A stretch of 64,000 nucleotides of DNA from Pristionchus mayeri (GCA_036245805.1 BTRK01000003.1:682001-746000); one strand, 5' to 3'; positions 22,413-34,595 are shown, counted from the first letter of the stretch. A program made the numbers and translations. The notes: a model not told the origin generated them from the letters alone.

Positions 22413-23565
22413 GAGCTCGCTACACCGCGCTGCATTTCGGCATAACTCACTTCAGTAGCCGATTTCTCGAAAACTGTGATAGATATAGCAAAATTGACCT
22501 CTGAGTGACCCTAACTCATTTTTTCGAGCTCTATCGATCTAAACAAACCAATTTATCTAAAACCCATTTTCAAGACACATAAGGTCAATTTTCTCAAAAA
22601 TGTAGTTCAAGCAGCAGCCCAAATTTTAACAGTAGATGCAGCTAAGCGAGAGCTTTCGAATAAGTGGCTTGCGAACAAAATACGGGCACGGTGGTGAGAG
22701 TTTCATCCTTTTAACTTCGTCTGAATGGTTTGATCTTTATTTTCAACAGGAAATTTCATTTCACACCGCTCTTTTCGGAGCACATGGCCAGAAATGATCG
22801 AAATTAAATCGAAATCTCTGTTGAAAATAAAGTTCAAACGATCCAGACGAAGTTAAAAGGATGAAACTCTCACCACCCGTATTTTGTTCGCAAGCCACTT
22901 ATTGGAAAGCTCTCGCTGAGCTGCATCTACTGTGAAAATTTGAGCTGCTGCTTGACCTACATTTTTGAGAAAATTGACCTTAAGTGTACCTCTCTTAGAA
23001 ATGGGTTTAAGAGAAATTGGTTTGGATAGATGAATAGATCTCGAAAAATGAGTTAGGGTGTCTCAGAGGTCAATTTTGCTCTCTCTCACAGTTTTCGAGA
23101 AATCGGCTCTTAAAGTGAATGATGCCGAAATCCAGCCCGGTGTAGCGAGCTCCAAAATGAAGTCTGAACAATGAGACTTCAGGGGGCACTCAGGCATGCC
23201 TCAGGATGTCCAAAAATGACTGGATCAAATTTGGCCATTCCCAGAGCCAGCTCGATTTTCTCGTGAGAGGCGTGATATGTCCTAATTCAGCTTGATTGTA
23301 ATTTCGCATTGTCTCTTTACTGGCTTCTGATTATTTCCATTGTTGTTTTGTTATTCAGTTCTCAATCCATGACGTGAGCACCGAGTCGATCGGCCATTTC
23401 ATTCAGTCCAAATTTGAATTTACTACTGGTTTTCGCATCGGAGGAACTAAAATCGATTTTCTGAATTTTCATCTTCGTATTTCAATCTAGAAGAAAAAGG
23501 AATCACCCATATGCTTTGTAGTCAGAGATACATCGAATATCGTTAGTTCCATTATTGATACTATT

Positions 23566-24828
23566 AGGCTGAGTAATAAGTTTTGTCCGATTTCGTACCC
23601 CAACTTTGAGCTTATATTGTTTGTTTGCTTCAAATCGCCACATGTTGTCCTCATGCCAATATATATGGACATGTTCGATCTTTAGAACATTATGGTTGGG
23701 ATGGGGCAACGTTGCCTACTATGGGAGAAATGAAGGTCAAAGCAACTTTGATTTTTTCACAAAAGTTAAGATTTTCTTTAATGCTGCGGTACTTCAAACA
23801 TACAATATTAGGTCTACGCTCACAAAGTGCGCTAAGAAGCCTAAGACTTGCTCTACCTAGTAGCAAAAAGTTAGAGTTGATGGATTCGTTATTGCCTTCG
23901 TACATGTCACTAAATCCGAGACACCATTGAAAATACGAATTTTCTCGAAGAAATTCCTTGTTTCGCAGATTGACTGGACTTGCACCTACCTAGGGGCGCT
24001 GTTATCTCTGCCTACAGGACTCTCAATAATGCCTATAGTTAAGATACTATTTGGTTTTTTTCATCTAAAAAAGTGATGTTGGTTCATCAACTATATTTTG
24101 ATTGAAATGTTGAAAAACCTGATATTGAGGGTTTTCAGGTGAAGCCCACCTCATAAAAAGTACCGATCTCCAATAGCTTCATAATTAGTGACCGATAGGG
24201 CAAGGATTGTTCTTTAATTTGAGAACGAAATATCTGATCTTCAAACCACTGTGCTATCACAACAATATCAGAACGTTGAATTTCGAAGTTCAAAATTGGA
24301 CACTTATAATCTGAAGAGCACTGTTCATGGATGAAGTGCCGCATACCCTCCTAAATAAAATTATGGCGTGTACTAGAAATATAGTTCACATGCATGAATA
24401 ATTGAAATCACAAGACCCATCGGTATAGATACAGTACGCCATAATCGTATCTTGACAAGCCTCATGACAACTCAAACTCGGATTAAGCACTCATCTTTAA
24501 TAGGCCTCTCGAGGCTGATCAGCATCAACATCATCAGCGCGATATACGTCAATCATACTTCATTACTGTGGCAAAGATTGGGCGCCATCTCTATTCGCAA
24601 TGAAATGCTGAACCTTCAAAAAGTCAGGGTGTTGGTCAACCACATTAAGTTTAGGACATGACTGTATCCGTTTCATTGGTCAGACAGATATATGGTAATG
24701 TGCGCTAAAGAGAGTATAAATGCCACTATATATCATTGAAAGAAATAAGCTGATTGGATTACAACGAGCGATGGGAGAGGTCAGAATGCACATTAGCCCA
24801 AATCGGACAGAACTTATTACTCAGCCTG
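23566..24828. mobile_element. Mariner-like TIR element of unknown coding content
   Basis: Ends AGGCTGAGTAATAAGTTTTG and CAGAACTTATTACTCAGCCT are inverted repeats of about 28 bp. The 1.26-kb interior shows no transposase that I can recognise; frames are short. Likely non-autonomous or decayed. Confidence 0.65.
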
Positions 24829-25795
24829 ATAGATTTGATCTTGTGGGTATGTTCATTCCATTAAAGATAAGCTGCCTTATAACCGATTTTGGTTGCCTCG
24901 ACGCTCATTTTCCGAGTTTGAAGGGTCTGACATGATATCTTCTGACATATCGGATTTTTGCTCAATGAATCAAATAGCTAGCGGAGAAAAATTTAGAATT
25001 AGAAGCTCACCCCATACAGTAGGCGTAGCCTGTCGAAGAAGGAAAAACATAGCAGTTCCCATGGAAATGCGAATAGGAGAAACACTTGTTGCTGGAGGTC
25101 TATTTTCTCACAGATTTCCTACGTTTTCCCATCTCCCAAATTAAGTTTGATAAGGAATTTAGGAACTGGAAAAATTTGCATTTAAGGCACCAAAAACGTG
25201 ATTGAAAAATTTCCAATTGTTGTGGTACGAGAATGAATCATTTAATTGCATTCCTCCTGCCACCTGATTTGAGGTGCGTTTAGCCCCGGCTTCCAGATTG
25301 TGAATGGAATATAGGGATGTAGTGTCGCAAGCGGGATCAGTGGTCGCCGGCTAGATAATGCACGAGTGCACGCAAAGAATAATCTCGCCCATCATTGTCC
25401 AATAATGCGTAAGAGATACTTAGAGAGATAAGACATAGTAAGACCTGAGTCTAAGCACTATTTAACGTTACTCGTATTAACAAATATCAAAGATGAGAGA
25501 GTAAGAAGAGTGATCTCGTCTTGTCTGCTCAAAGCGGAAATGATTATACGGGTTCGCGAATGAAAGCTCGAGACCATTAGCTCATCACAATTTATCGTCG
25601 CTTGAACATGCGTCTGTATGGCGTAATAAATGTGAGATTAATGATCGGCGATCCGAGGGCGAACAAACTGCTCAGCTAAATCACATTATGTTGTATATTG
25701 TTTTAGTGAGATCGCACAAGTTGTAGACTTGTTCAAAATGTTAGTGTATATCTTACACTTAAATTCCTGCTTGTACACTGAATTGACTAAATTGT
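24829..25795. other. Intergenic, nothing recognised
   Basis: Short frames only. It lies downstream of the minus-strand receptor gene. Confidence 0.4.
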
Positions 25796-27426
25796 TTACA
25801 ATTTGGAAAAGTTTAGAACAAGCCTGCTTGAAATATGTGCGACTACATCGGAATACATTGCAAGTACCGTCATCACGATTCGTGTTGACACTTCATCGGT
25901 CCAAATTCCGGCAACATTTGCAATCCAAGCGATCGAAGCAAGTGCAACACCCATTGGTAACAACATTTGATATGTTAGCGCCTGAATGTACAACATTTTA
26001 ACGAAATCTATAACAAGATTAATAAACAACTTGCTCACCCTTGCTAACAATAAGCCAAATGAGGGCGACAAGGAGGTAGCATTATTTGATTACCACCCGG
26101 GTATACTTGAAATACTAACATTTAACTTACCCTTGCTATGGTCGAGTGATGATCTTTCATGGATGTTGTCTGGAAAAAAAACTTTAAAGTTTCAAAAGCA
26201 GTTTCGCTATTTACCATATTGTTAATATGTCGTATAAGCCTGCGCCGAACGAAGAAAATCGCAAGCATTGCCAGCGGGGATAAAAGAACAATGAAAAACA
26301 TGGCCATCATGAAGCGGTATTCGAAGAAGTTCGGATACCCTACATAAGAAGGTATTTATTTCTGGTTTCATTAGAATAAAACACGCACAAACTGTGGCGT
26401 AATCTTCCAAATGCATTTCTCTCATCATATCAGGCGGCGTGTACTCTAAGGCGGTGTAGTAGAATATCTTGAATTAGTGTTTCACGAATAAATTTGACAG
26501 TAAACTGACCATAACAAATACGGTAGGAGAGTAGAGTAAAAGGCAGATGAGTAACGTAATTTTTGGAGCTGGATCCCGGGCCTGTCCCAAGGGACCGCTG
26601 ACAATATAGAGACGAAAACAGAAAGATTGCATCAACACGACGGTTGAATGGCAGACAAAGAAGATGTGAATAGCTGAAAATACAATTAACTGCTATTACG
26701 GTAGATTCGGTGCCGTAGTACTGGAGCTTTCAAACTAGCTTGAACATCGAAGCTTAATTTTGTAAGGGGATCAAATATCGTCACCACATAATGAGTAACA
26801 TCCTAGAAATAGCCTCACTCTGACATAGATGGCAGAACCAGCGTCCCAAATACGAGCAGGGGCCAGCGAACACGAACAGTTGCGCACCACCACGAAGGTT
26901 GTTCAGTCTAAAATTTTGAAGATTTGTAATCGTCTTTTTTTAGTAGATTCCACTCCCTATAATCCCCTTCAGCCCTACCCTCGTACATGCCCCACCGCCG
27001 ACATAAGTAGCGAATAAATCAATCAATGAATGCCTGGCAATAGCGAGCATGCTTGAAGTGGCGGAGAAGGTGTCGACGAAAGCATTGTTCATCAGGAGAA
27101 TCGAGTAGGCGCGCATTGGCGGCGGAGTTCTGTAATTATCACAGTCTGATGAACGTTTTGGATGATAACCAAAATAAGTGCCACATCCGGAAGCTATAAT
27201 TCGGTATTTTCTACTATCATTCAATTTTAGTGCTTATTAATCTTACAACTAATCATCAACTAATGTTTGCTGTGAATATGCCCGCATATTGGGGAAGTCA
27301 TTTTTCAAGTAACACCATCACCAGCCTGGTTAAGATGGCGAAAAGTAGAAGCGCGTTGAGCAGAATTGCGACGATGTCCAGAGTGCACAGCACAATTGCG
27401 TGAACTGTGTCAGCTGTCGAGAACAT
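25796..27426 (-). CDS. SRD-like seven-pass chemoreceptor 1
   Basis: Eight exons give a continuous 294-residue frame: 27426-27314, 27129-27034, 26907-26825, 26673-26510, 26467-26389, 26339-26215, 26169-26131, 25981-25796. Features in order: helix 1 (VLCTLDIVAILLNALLLFAI), the TPPPMRAYSILLMNN motif and helix 2, a loop with FVFAGPCSYLG, helix 3 (STVVLMQSFCFRLYIV), helix 4 (ITLLICLLLYSPTVFV), helix 5 (MMAMFFIVLLSPLAMLAIFF), a basic loop, and helices 6-7 (ALTYQMLLPMGVALA...). The TP-x-M-x-x-Y-S-x-L-L and GPC motifs and R-Y/F near helix 4 fit the nematode SRD group. All phases match. The intron 2 donor reads CCAG-GCATTC, not GT, so splicing there is doubtful. Confidence 0.75.
26908..27033 (+). mobile_element. 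LINE 3'-end remnant in receptor intron 2
   Basis: On the plus strand the intron ends AAATCAATCAATGAATG, a LINE tail of the TGAT-repeat kind, immediately against the exon edge at 27034. The upstream part has no coding similarity I can see. Confidence 0.45.
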
Positions 27427-28822
27427 CCCGGTTCAGTTGGCTAATGAAATTTCTAAAAAAATACAAGATATAGGTGAAATTAAGGGTGAAAAAAACACGC
27501 TAAAAGTAACTTTTCGTGCATGTGCACCTAGAAAAAAAACGGGGAGCGGACATATCGTAGTAGGAAGGAAGCAGTTGTCGAAGCGATTCTGCCGCTTAAT
27601 CCCTTAAGAATTCGTTGATTTGGTGGTTTCTTAATCCGGGGAATTTTGGTTCATTGAACTATAGATGCTTTGAACGTAAAGATAGGAAAATACAACGACT
27701 TCTGCATCAATCGATTTCGCGGATGGGAAGTAGGGTTCGAGTACCGACGACACATTACCTTCATTTTGTACAACAATTCGTAGAGTTCGAGCAATGAAAC
27801 GACGGTCTCTTCATTCTACGCACTCTCTCGTCGCTCCACCGGCCGAGAGAGAATGGACGATGAAGAGACGGTGACCTGAATTACGAACTCTAATAATTCG
27901 CCACACGACCTGTAGAGAAACTGTGAGATTGGAGAGACGAAGCTCCAAATACGGAACTCTAATGCGAATGGGGTATTTCATTCAAAAGCGATCTTTACAA
28001 TAATATATTGAGATGGAAAGATCCACGATTTACCATGTTGCTGATTCAAAACTATAGTGAAATATCCCTTTTTTTGTTGCGATAGCGTATCGGTGGCATC
28101 ATGAATACAGCGTTCCAACTTTATGTTCAATACTGCTCGATGAGAGTCAGTTTGATCAAGAAATACGCCAGACTGGCTCATTCAGTAGCTCTATTCCTTG
28201 TTCCGTAGAAATATGTAACATGATGCTTCATGATGAACTAATATTAAGTAATACTTGCAAATTCGAAAGAGTATGGCACATTTTCCCAGTCATGTTCGCG
28301 TTCCCTTGCAACGGGCAAATTATATGCATAGCAAACATAACATAAGGAGAAAGACGGGCGGGTCGGCCAGCTCACTTGATATGCAAGCATTGAGAGAGCG
28401 TGCAGAATGGAGAGACGGTGGAGGATCAGAGAATGGAACAGAGTGTGCCAACCTTTAGGCGGCTAGGAGATGGCACATGTTTTTTTTTATCTCCCGTGAA
28501 AGACTAAATGTTTTTTTTTCATTTCTCATCACCAGTACCAACCCTACACTCCGTCTAAGACCAACCCTAACTACCATGGCATGGCGTCTGCAGGTCCATA
28601 ATCATGACCGAACAAGGGAAGACACGGGCCTAAGGAAAGGAAAGACACGGACAGGTCGACCATTTCACGTGATACGCAAACATTAAGAATGGAGAGACTG
28701 AGGGATGCAGAGAAGGCGAGAGAGTGCGCGAATATGAGAGACGGTAATGAGGCCGAGCATGGTTTGCCCGGGACTCAAACAGAGACGTGACCCTCAATAT
28801 CAGAGCGGGCACTACTATCACT
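27427..28822. other. Intergenic with hairpin and leader region
   Basis: 27781-27892 is a hairpin (CTCTTCATTCTACGCACTC... with AGAGTTCG / CGAACTCT ends). 28360-28440 and 28640-28730 are imperfect direct repeats rich in AGAGAC. The latter part probably is promoter and leader of the gene starting at 28823. Confidence 0.45.
27781..27892. mobile_element. CGAACTCT-type hairpin MITE
   Basis: TAGAGTTCG at the left and CGAACTCTA at the right, with complementary ACGGTCTCTTC / GAAGAGACGGT arms and an ACCGGCCGAG centre. Related to 37889-38002 and 32769-32864. Confidence 0.7.
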
Positions 28823-30153
28823 ATGACTGCCCTCTCCACGTATGCGAATTACGAAAAGGTCAGGTTCGAATGTGTACTTGATATTGTTTTTTTTTCTCAT
28901 TCTGGTGGGAAGAGCGTTACGGGAGAAACTGTTTGATCGAGTTGAGTGTTATTTTAGATCTGTTCCATTTAGAAATATAGTATTAGAAGTACGCACAGAA
29001 ATTGGAAGACTTGATTTGTTCACTAGTGTTAGAAATAAGATAACAAGAGAGACAGGCAGAAATTGGTGGAGCTTAACTGATGAAGAATGGATTGCTTACA
29101 AACCTGATCAGCGCAACTGTGCGACCTGCGCTAAACATTATGTATTCTGTTAGTAAGAGACCATGCGAACGTACACAACTCCAGGTGAGCCGTGGCAAAG
29201 TTGATTCCGAGCAAGTGATGGCCTCAAATGGGGAAGCAGCAAAGACGATCACCATACAAGCAGAGGTTAGCAAAATTAGAGAATCAATACAGCGTATCTT
29301 CATTCTAAAAAAACTATAATATATGTAGAAAAATATTTTGAATGTTTCCCAAATTTTGGAAAAAAAGTATCGTTACTTTTTTATCTTGCAGGAGCAGACC
29401 GATCTCCGGGAAGACTGTGACACAAACTTTATGGAAGGACCTTGTCCGGTCAGATGTTTGCCAATTCATACGTTGTGTTCGATTGTTCGGTATTTGCGTA
29501 TGATGTTTTGAAACGCATCTGTGGGAAACCTTTGTTGAATCGTAATTGTCAATACTCTATCACAGAGCATGGGAAATTTTGTGAATATTGTTCTCCAGTC
29601 TATCTTCTTAAAACCGACATTTCAGATAGCACAACTATTCATCGTACTTATAGTCGGTACTCTTATCGGCGGCCTTATTCTTACATGCGCATTTCGCCTC
29701 AAGTATGGCGCCACTCCCCCTAGCATGAGCAGAACCGTTCACCTAGCCAAGACAAATGGAGCTCTCGGACTCGTCATCAAGCGCAATTTCATTGAAGAGG
29801 TGAGGTGTATGTCATCTCGGAACTTGGACGGATGGGAACTTTCATGGGCATTTAAACTATGACGTCATGCACATTATAACGCTCATCCAGCGAATTGCCG
29901 CATAATACAGTCATGAATACAAAAATCATTTTTCTCCATTCTGAAATTAAACCATTGCTTACAATGTCAGATCATCCCCGGAGGCGCAGCCGACGTCCAG
30001 GGCGGATTACGCAAGGGAGATGAGATAACCGAAGTGAATGGCTACAGGCTGGTCTTGGGATGGCAGAAGGCGCCTGAATACATCCTCCAGTACTTCGCGA
30101 AGAATGACACTGGAGTATCTCTGGTCGTGAGGAATGCGATCCTTCGCGTCTGA
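28823..30153 (+). CDS. TM-PDZ family paralog 6, apparently intact
   Basis: Exons 28823-28858 (MTALSTYANYEK), 29185-29265, 29392-29448, 29626-29799 and 29971-30153, all phase 0, about 176 residues. Exons 2-3 are acidic and polar; exon 4 has the helix (LFIVLIVGTLIGGLILTCAF) and first PDZ half (VHLAKTNGALGLVIKR...IEE); exon 5 reads IIPGGAADVQGGLRKGDEIT, VNG and ends NAILRV-TGA. Exon 4 is 174 nt, as in paralogs 1 and 9. The acceptor of exon 2 (CTCCAG) is a choice; an alternative upstream AG exists. Intron 1 contains a LINE B scrap. Confidence 0.7.
29052..29155 (+). mobile_element. LINE family B 3'-end scrap
   Basis: AATTGGTGGAGCTTAACTGA and the following CCTGATCAGCGCAACT match the last 100 bp of B elements (compare 13986-14075), ending in TATTCTGT. 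A 5'-truncated insertion within intron 1 of paralog 6. Confidence 0.75.
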
Positions 30154-30802
30154 ACAAATCTGACGAGGGTCAGCAAAGAATCGTATATCTATGTAAAAAT
30201 CGATTTCAAATTTCTTTGCTTGAAATTATTTGGTTGTTGATGAAATATTAACTTTCCTCACACCATGAACAATGTTCAGTTGCTACCATTCCTTTAATCG
30301 AACATTTCAGTACTAATATTTTTTGTGTTGTTATGGAATAAATAATGTCTTCATCACTCTTCAGACATGTTACCAAGGCGTCTTGTTGAGAGGGAACGAT
30401 GGGAAGGGAGATGGAGTCAACAATATAGAAGGATAGAAAAACTAAGATAGAGATCTCGAATCATACTGCTTGTTCTTTGTCAAAACTTCGAATGCTTCGC
30501 TGGTCCGGTCTCATCAACCATTCTGTGGAATGGGAGAGTAATTTCGGCCTCGAGCATCAAAGAATCAAATCATCAAGTGGGGGAGGAGGAAGCGGATAAG
30601 GAGAAAGAGACGCTGCTTAAAGCCACTGCGTATCTTCTCTGACTTCCCCTCCCAGTACTCCCAGTTAATGGTTTCTCGTTTTGCTTTATTTTACATTCGT
30701 TTTGAGTATATTTCACCTGAATCCTCGCAGAAAAGGATGGGCAATTACCTACAACGGGACCGTAGTCTTTAATTTCAGCACCGTCTTCCGAAACCCCCTG
30801 CA
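30154..30802. other. Intergenic, nothing recognised
   Basis: 3' flank of paralog 6 and probable promoter of paralog 7. No supported frame. Confidence 0.4.
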
Positions 30803-32284
30803 ATGCCAAGAAGGTCTAATGACAAAACGTCGAGTGAGGTTGGAAGTTTTATATTTTACGATTGATACACATTATATTTATCAAAAAAATGTATGAAAAA
30901 TCAGAACAGCAGACCAACAGTGAGCTTGGTGGAGATGTTGAAACCTAATGCTGAACAGGTTTGTTGAAATGGAATAAATTTGAAAATTATCCATCACTGA
31001 ATCATAAAAAAGCGAGAAACGCTAGTTTAGATAACATATTTAAATAAAAAAATTTGGCTTGTAAATTTAACATTTTCATTTTCAGGCCGCACAATTCACT
31101 GAGAAGTTGATGGAAAACGGAGTGAACAACAACGACATAATCGAGGAACAAGAAGAGACTCTGGTAAGCGCCGTTCACATATTTTTCCATATTTTGCCAC
31201 ATATCGGTAGTGATTATTAACAGAGGAAGCATCAAATATATCATGATTACTTAACTATCTCTTATAGTTGCCAACTAATAGGAAAGACCGACATGAAGAG
31301 CTGGAGAAAAAAGTGAGACTGCTCGAGCGCCGATTGACACTCCATGTTCCACCGCCAAAGAAGAAGAAACCGGTGAATTTTGCTATTCATTTTTGTCTAA
31401 TTCTGTGAAATAGTTTGTTCACACGTTATCTATCGGCGTAACCAAAACCAACAATTAAGGAATGCAAAATCAGACGTTTATTTCGAATAAAAATGATTTT
31501 ATGTGGCTTCGGAATCATCCGCTTCCTACAAGCATGTATTGTTCAGAGAGGAGGCATGGGAACATGGGCACTCTGCTTCGTCTTAGTTATATTTATGGTC
31601 ATCATCATGATCGTGGCCGCTTACAACAGAACGAAGGCTCATCAAAATCCTAGGTATCGAGTTCGTAATTCGGACCAGCTTCTCTTCATTTCTCGATAGT
31701 GTTTAGAATAGAGTATCTTATTGGAAAAATTGTGTTTGCTTTTCAGGTATTTTTCAGGGACTCAATAAAGTGGATGAGCGTTTGTTTATTTAGTGTAACT
31801 GAAACATACCCCAATATTCCTCAAAAATTTTCCAATAAGAGTACCCTAGTTTAGAATGAAGAGGCATCGAACTTTAATTTCAGGAATTCGACGGAGCCAG
31901 TGAAGAAGAGGGATAATTCGGTGCACCTGATCAAGGTCAACGGTCGATTCGGGTTGGTCATAAAGAGCAAGATCATCGAAGAAGTTAGTTTGTTTTCATT
32001 AAACTATATTCGATTGTGCATTGCAATTTAATAGCACTTTACATACATGCAAGAATGTATAATACATACGGTTTTACCGCTTGTTGAACTTTACTTAGAT
32101 GTTGCCACAGATTCTTCCCGGCGGCTCCGCTGATTTCCAAGGGCATCTCAAAAAAGGAGACGAAATAGTGAAGATAAATGGGCAGAATATCCGGCATGAA
32201 ACCTCATCGAAGTGGCTCCTCGACATGTTCAATAAGCGTAATGAGATAGACTTGGAAGTGGAACATGCAATTCTCAGAGTTTGA
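30803..32284 (+). CDS. TM-PDZ family paralog 7, the most complete model
   Basis: Seven exons keep frame throughout: 30803-30838, 30905-30958, 31086-31163, 31268-31372, 31547-31653, 31884-31983 and 32111-32284, giving 217 residues. Exon 4 is a coiled-coil (RHEELEKKVRLLERRLTL) ending in a basic KKKKP stop-transfer-like stretch. Exon 5 is the helix (CFVLVIFMVIIMIVAA). Exon 6 has DNSVHLIKVNGRFGLVIKSK and exon 7 ILPGGSADFQGHLKKGDEIV, KINGQN and terminal ILRV. The basic run before the helix suggests a cytosolic N-terminus by the positive-inside rule, which would place the PDZ domain across the membrane; this is inference. A MITE lies in intron 5. Confidence 0.8.
31708..31849. mobile_element. TTATTGGAAAA-type hairpin MITE, diverged
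   Basis: TATCTTATTGGAAAAATT and AATTTTCCAATAAGAGTACC are inverted. Lies wholly in intron 5 of paralog 7. Confidence 0.6.
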
Positions 32285-33385
32285 GTAGCATTTGCCAAAT
32301 TCCGTTTCCATCTTTGTGTCTGTACATGATTTTCATGACACAGGTTTCCATTATTTTACCTCTGGATAACCTTTTTCATTAATATCTATACAATTTGAAA
32401 TAATATTCAGTTGTTATGCATTCTCGCACAGAGTTTATATATTGTATTTATCCTGACGTCAGGCACAATGGTCCTGCCGGAGGATAACTTCGGTGTTTAG
32501 GGGTTTGTGATCTTCGGTCTCAGAGCGTCGTTAGGTCAAGGGCTGGTCAACTGTCGGGACGATCGTGGCGGATCTCCGTTGAACATTGAAGTAGATCATC
32601 CTGCCGAAACTGTCTACAGACTGACTGTTATATAAAATATACAAAGAACCAGTCAGTTACAAGAATCATTGGGCAAAAAGTCACGGAAAAGAGAAAATCT
32701 AAGATGGGATGAGCGAGTTGCACGCGATCTTCTCAGCATTCTTCCGCATTGAATTCCTAATTCAGACAATCGTCTCTTCATTCTACACACTCTATCGACC
32801 GGTCGAGAAGCGAGATAGCGTATAGATAGAATGAAGAGATCGTGAAATCGCTTCTCGAACTCTACTTCCGAAGAACTTCCGAATTTTGGATTGAGAGAAT
32901 CTTTCAAAAATCCCTTTCTTTCTTCAAGGGAAAAACGCGATGCAAGGGACCAAATTCTCAAAAAGAGCTAGGGAATTATAGAAAAGGATATTTGTCCTCA
33001 TATAGAGGGTGTCCATAGGAGTCGGCCTCTTCATTCCTCATTCTCGTTCGACATCAATGCTGTCAGTGTCCATGCACACGAAGTGGTTTCAATGTTCCTT
33101 TTTACATTGCTAAAATACTACATCTTTTCCGCACTAGGGAGCTGCATATTTGAGAAAATTGGCTTCCCTCGCGCGTTGTTTACTGCAAAGAGCGCACGAG
33201 CGTGTCGTCCTACTCACGAGGGGGGATGAGAGGGGGAGAGAGAGAGGGAGAGAGGGATAGAGAGAAGAGGGGTGAAAGGGACAGCGCTCTCTAGAATCGA
33301 AGAGTGGCAGCGGCCACCTCGTTTTCCCACACTCACCAACCCCTTAGAGCAAAGCAAGTCAACTCGCGTATTTCTCTTTGTCAAT
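32285..33385. other. Intergenic with hairpin and GA-rich leader
   Basis: 32769-32864 is a hairpin of the CGAACTCT type around ACCGGTCGAG. 33222-33275 is a GA microsatellite, similar in composition to leaders of other TM-PDZ genes. No gene seen. Confidence 0.45.
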
Positions 33386-33897
33386 ATGACTATTTTTACT
33401 GCTTGTTTGGAGAAAAAGGATGCTCAGGTTAGTATAATTGCTTACTTTGAAAAGCCTTTTTTTTCAAATTTTAACCAATTTCTAACGATTTCAGCTTGAA
33501 AAAATCAGTTTCAGGAATCCACCGCTAAACTAAACCCAAAATTGGAGGATGTTGAGAGTGGATTGAAGGACAACAACCGTCAACAGAGTAGCAAGAGCAG
33601 TTCCCAGGTAACAATGTTTATTTACTTGTTAGCCTTTCTGATTCCAAACACGTATCGCAATTTGCAGTCGGATGGCAAAGTGAGTGAGAATCAGACGGCG
33701 ATAGAGAAGGTCACGAAGGAACTCGCACATAAGGAGGCAAAATTGTGAGTGTCTTAATTGTGAGTGTCTTAATCATGTCAAGAAGTTCCCCTCATAGCTC
33801 ACAATTATATCAAACTAGTATTGTGCCCCGTTAGAAAAACTGGATTTCCAAAAAAAACGGACATCCGCGACTAAAAGGAAGGAACTCGCGCATTATG

Positions 33898-34297
33898 AGC
33901 GCTGGTATTGTGATAGTGCTTAAAGAAGGAGTAACACGAAACATAGATTTTACATGTGGAATAGTGGTTGTCGTAGAGGACAAAAATCCGATGAGAAATC
34001 ACTTTATCCGAAGTGACGCGGATGACTCTATCTCGAGATATGAGAATGAGAAGATTGGGCCTCAGCGCAGGCGAAAGCGCGCATATAAATGAATGAGAAA
34101 ATCAGCAACAACGAATCGCACCTAGCTGGATTCGAACCCTCGTAGATTGCGCATGGCGCGTAGGAGTTACCCACTGCGCTATGATCACGATTGGTTCGGG
34201 CTGAGGGGAAACATTATATCTACCTAACAAGCTCATCAGAATGCATTACCTTCTCATCTCTTATTCGTGTTACACCTTCTTTAACGCCAGCCCGCAT
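33898..34297. mobile_element. TIR element with tRNA-like core, in intron of paralog 8
   Basis: AAAGAAGGAGTAACACGA near 33922 and TCGTGTTACACCTTCTTT near 34265 are inverted repeats; GCGCTGG / CCAGCCCGC flank them. The interior contains a tRNA-like stretch. Confidence 0.5.
34118..34188 (-). ncRNA. tRNA-like sequence, degenerate
   Basis: On the minus strand TAGCGCAGTGGGTAA resembles the A box and GGTTCGAATCC is a perfect B box, spaced like a tRNA. Acceptor and T stems pair poorly, so it is a tRNA relic or SINE-like promoter rather than a functional tRNA. The loop would show CAT, but the arm is too degraded to call an isotype. Confidence 0.45.
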
Positions 34298-34507
34298 TCT
34301 CCACTCCCCGCAGTGTCACCTTAGACGTGTAAGTATATTTTCAGGAAGATGGAAAAGTAATAATATCCTGCTGTTGCCTACTGCCACTTCTTGCGATTGC
34401 TGGTATTTTATTGTATACCCCTTCAACCGAGGTAGAGCTTGAATTTCGGTTTATACTTACTTTATTTATCACACTCGAGCGGGGCGAGCGGTCAAATGTC
34501 CAGAGAG

Positions 34508-34595
34508 GCACTAGATCGGATGAGAACTATAACGTTATGCCGCCTTTGACATATCGCATGCGGCGTAGCGTCATAATTCTCATCGGACCTAGTGC
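34508..34595. mobile_element. CRE-type hairpin MITE, copy 3
   Basis: GCACTAGATCGGATGAGAAC left and GTCATAATTCTCATCGGACC right; in the intron before the last exon of paralog 8. Confidence 0.75.

Larger units (their letters stand above)
19395..23277. mobile_element. 1-kb foldback element interrupted by LINE A2
   Basis: Left arm 19395-19536 plus 22410 to about 22765; right arm about 22775-23277. Removing the LINE leaves about 1.01 kb that is almost a single palindrome, with ends ATATCACGCCTTTCACGAGA and TCTCGTGAGAGGCGTGATAT. No coding frame of note; it behaves like a foldback or large MITE. Confidence 0.8.

Noticed and set aside
22410..23277. CRISPR-like or tandem array
   Set aside because: The repeats are inverted, not direct with spacers; it is a foldback element in a eukaryotic genome.
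23503..23709. 68-codon minus-strand frame as a transposase end
   Set aside because: No catalytic or helix-turn-helix motif; it merely spans the left TIR.
34118..34188. Functional tRNA gene
   Set aside because: Only the A and B boxes are good; acceptor and T stems do not pair.
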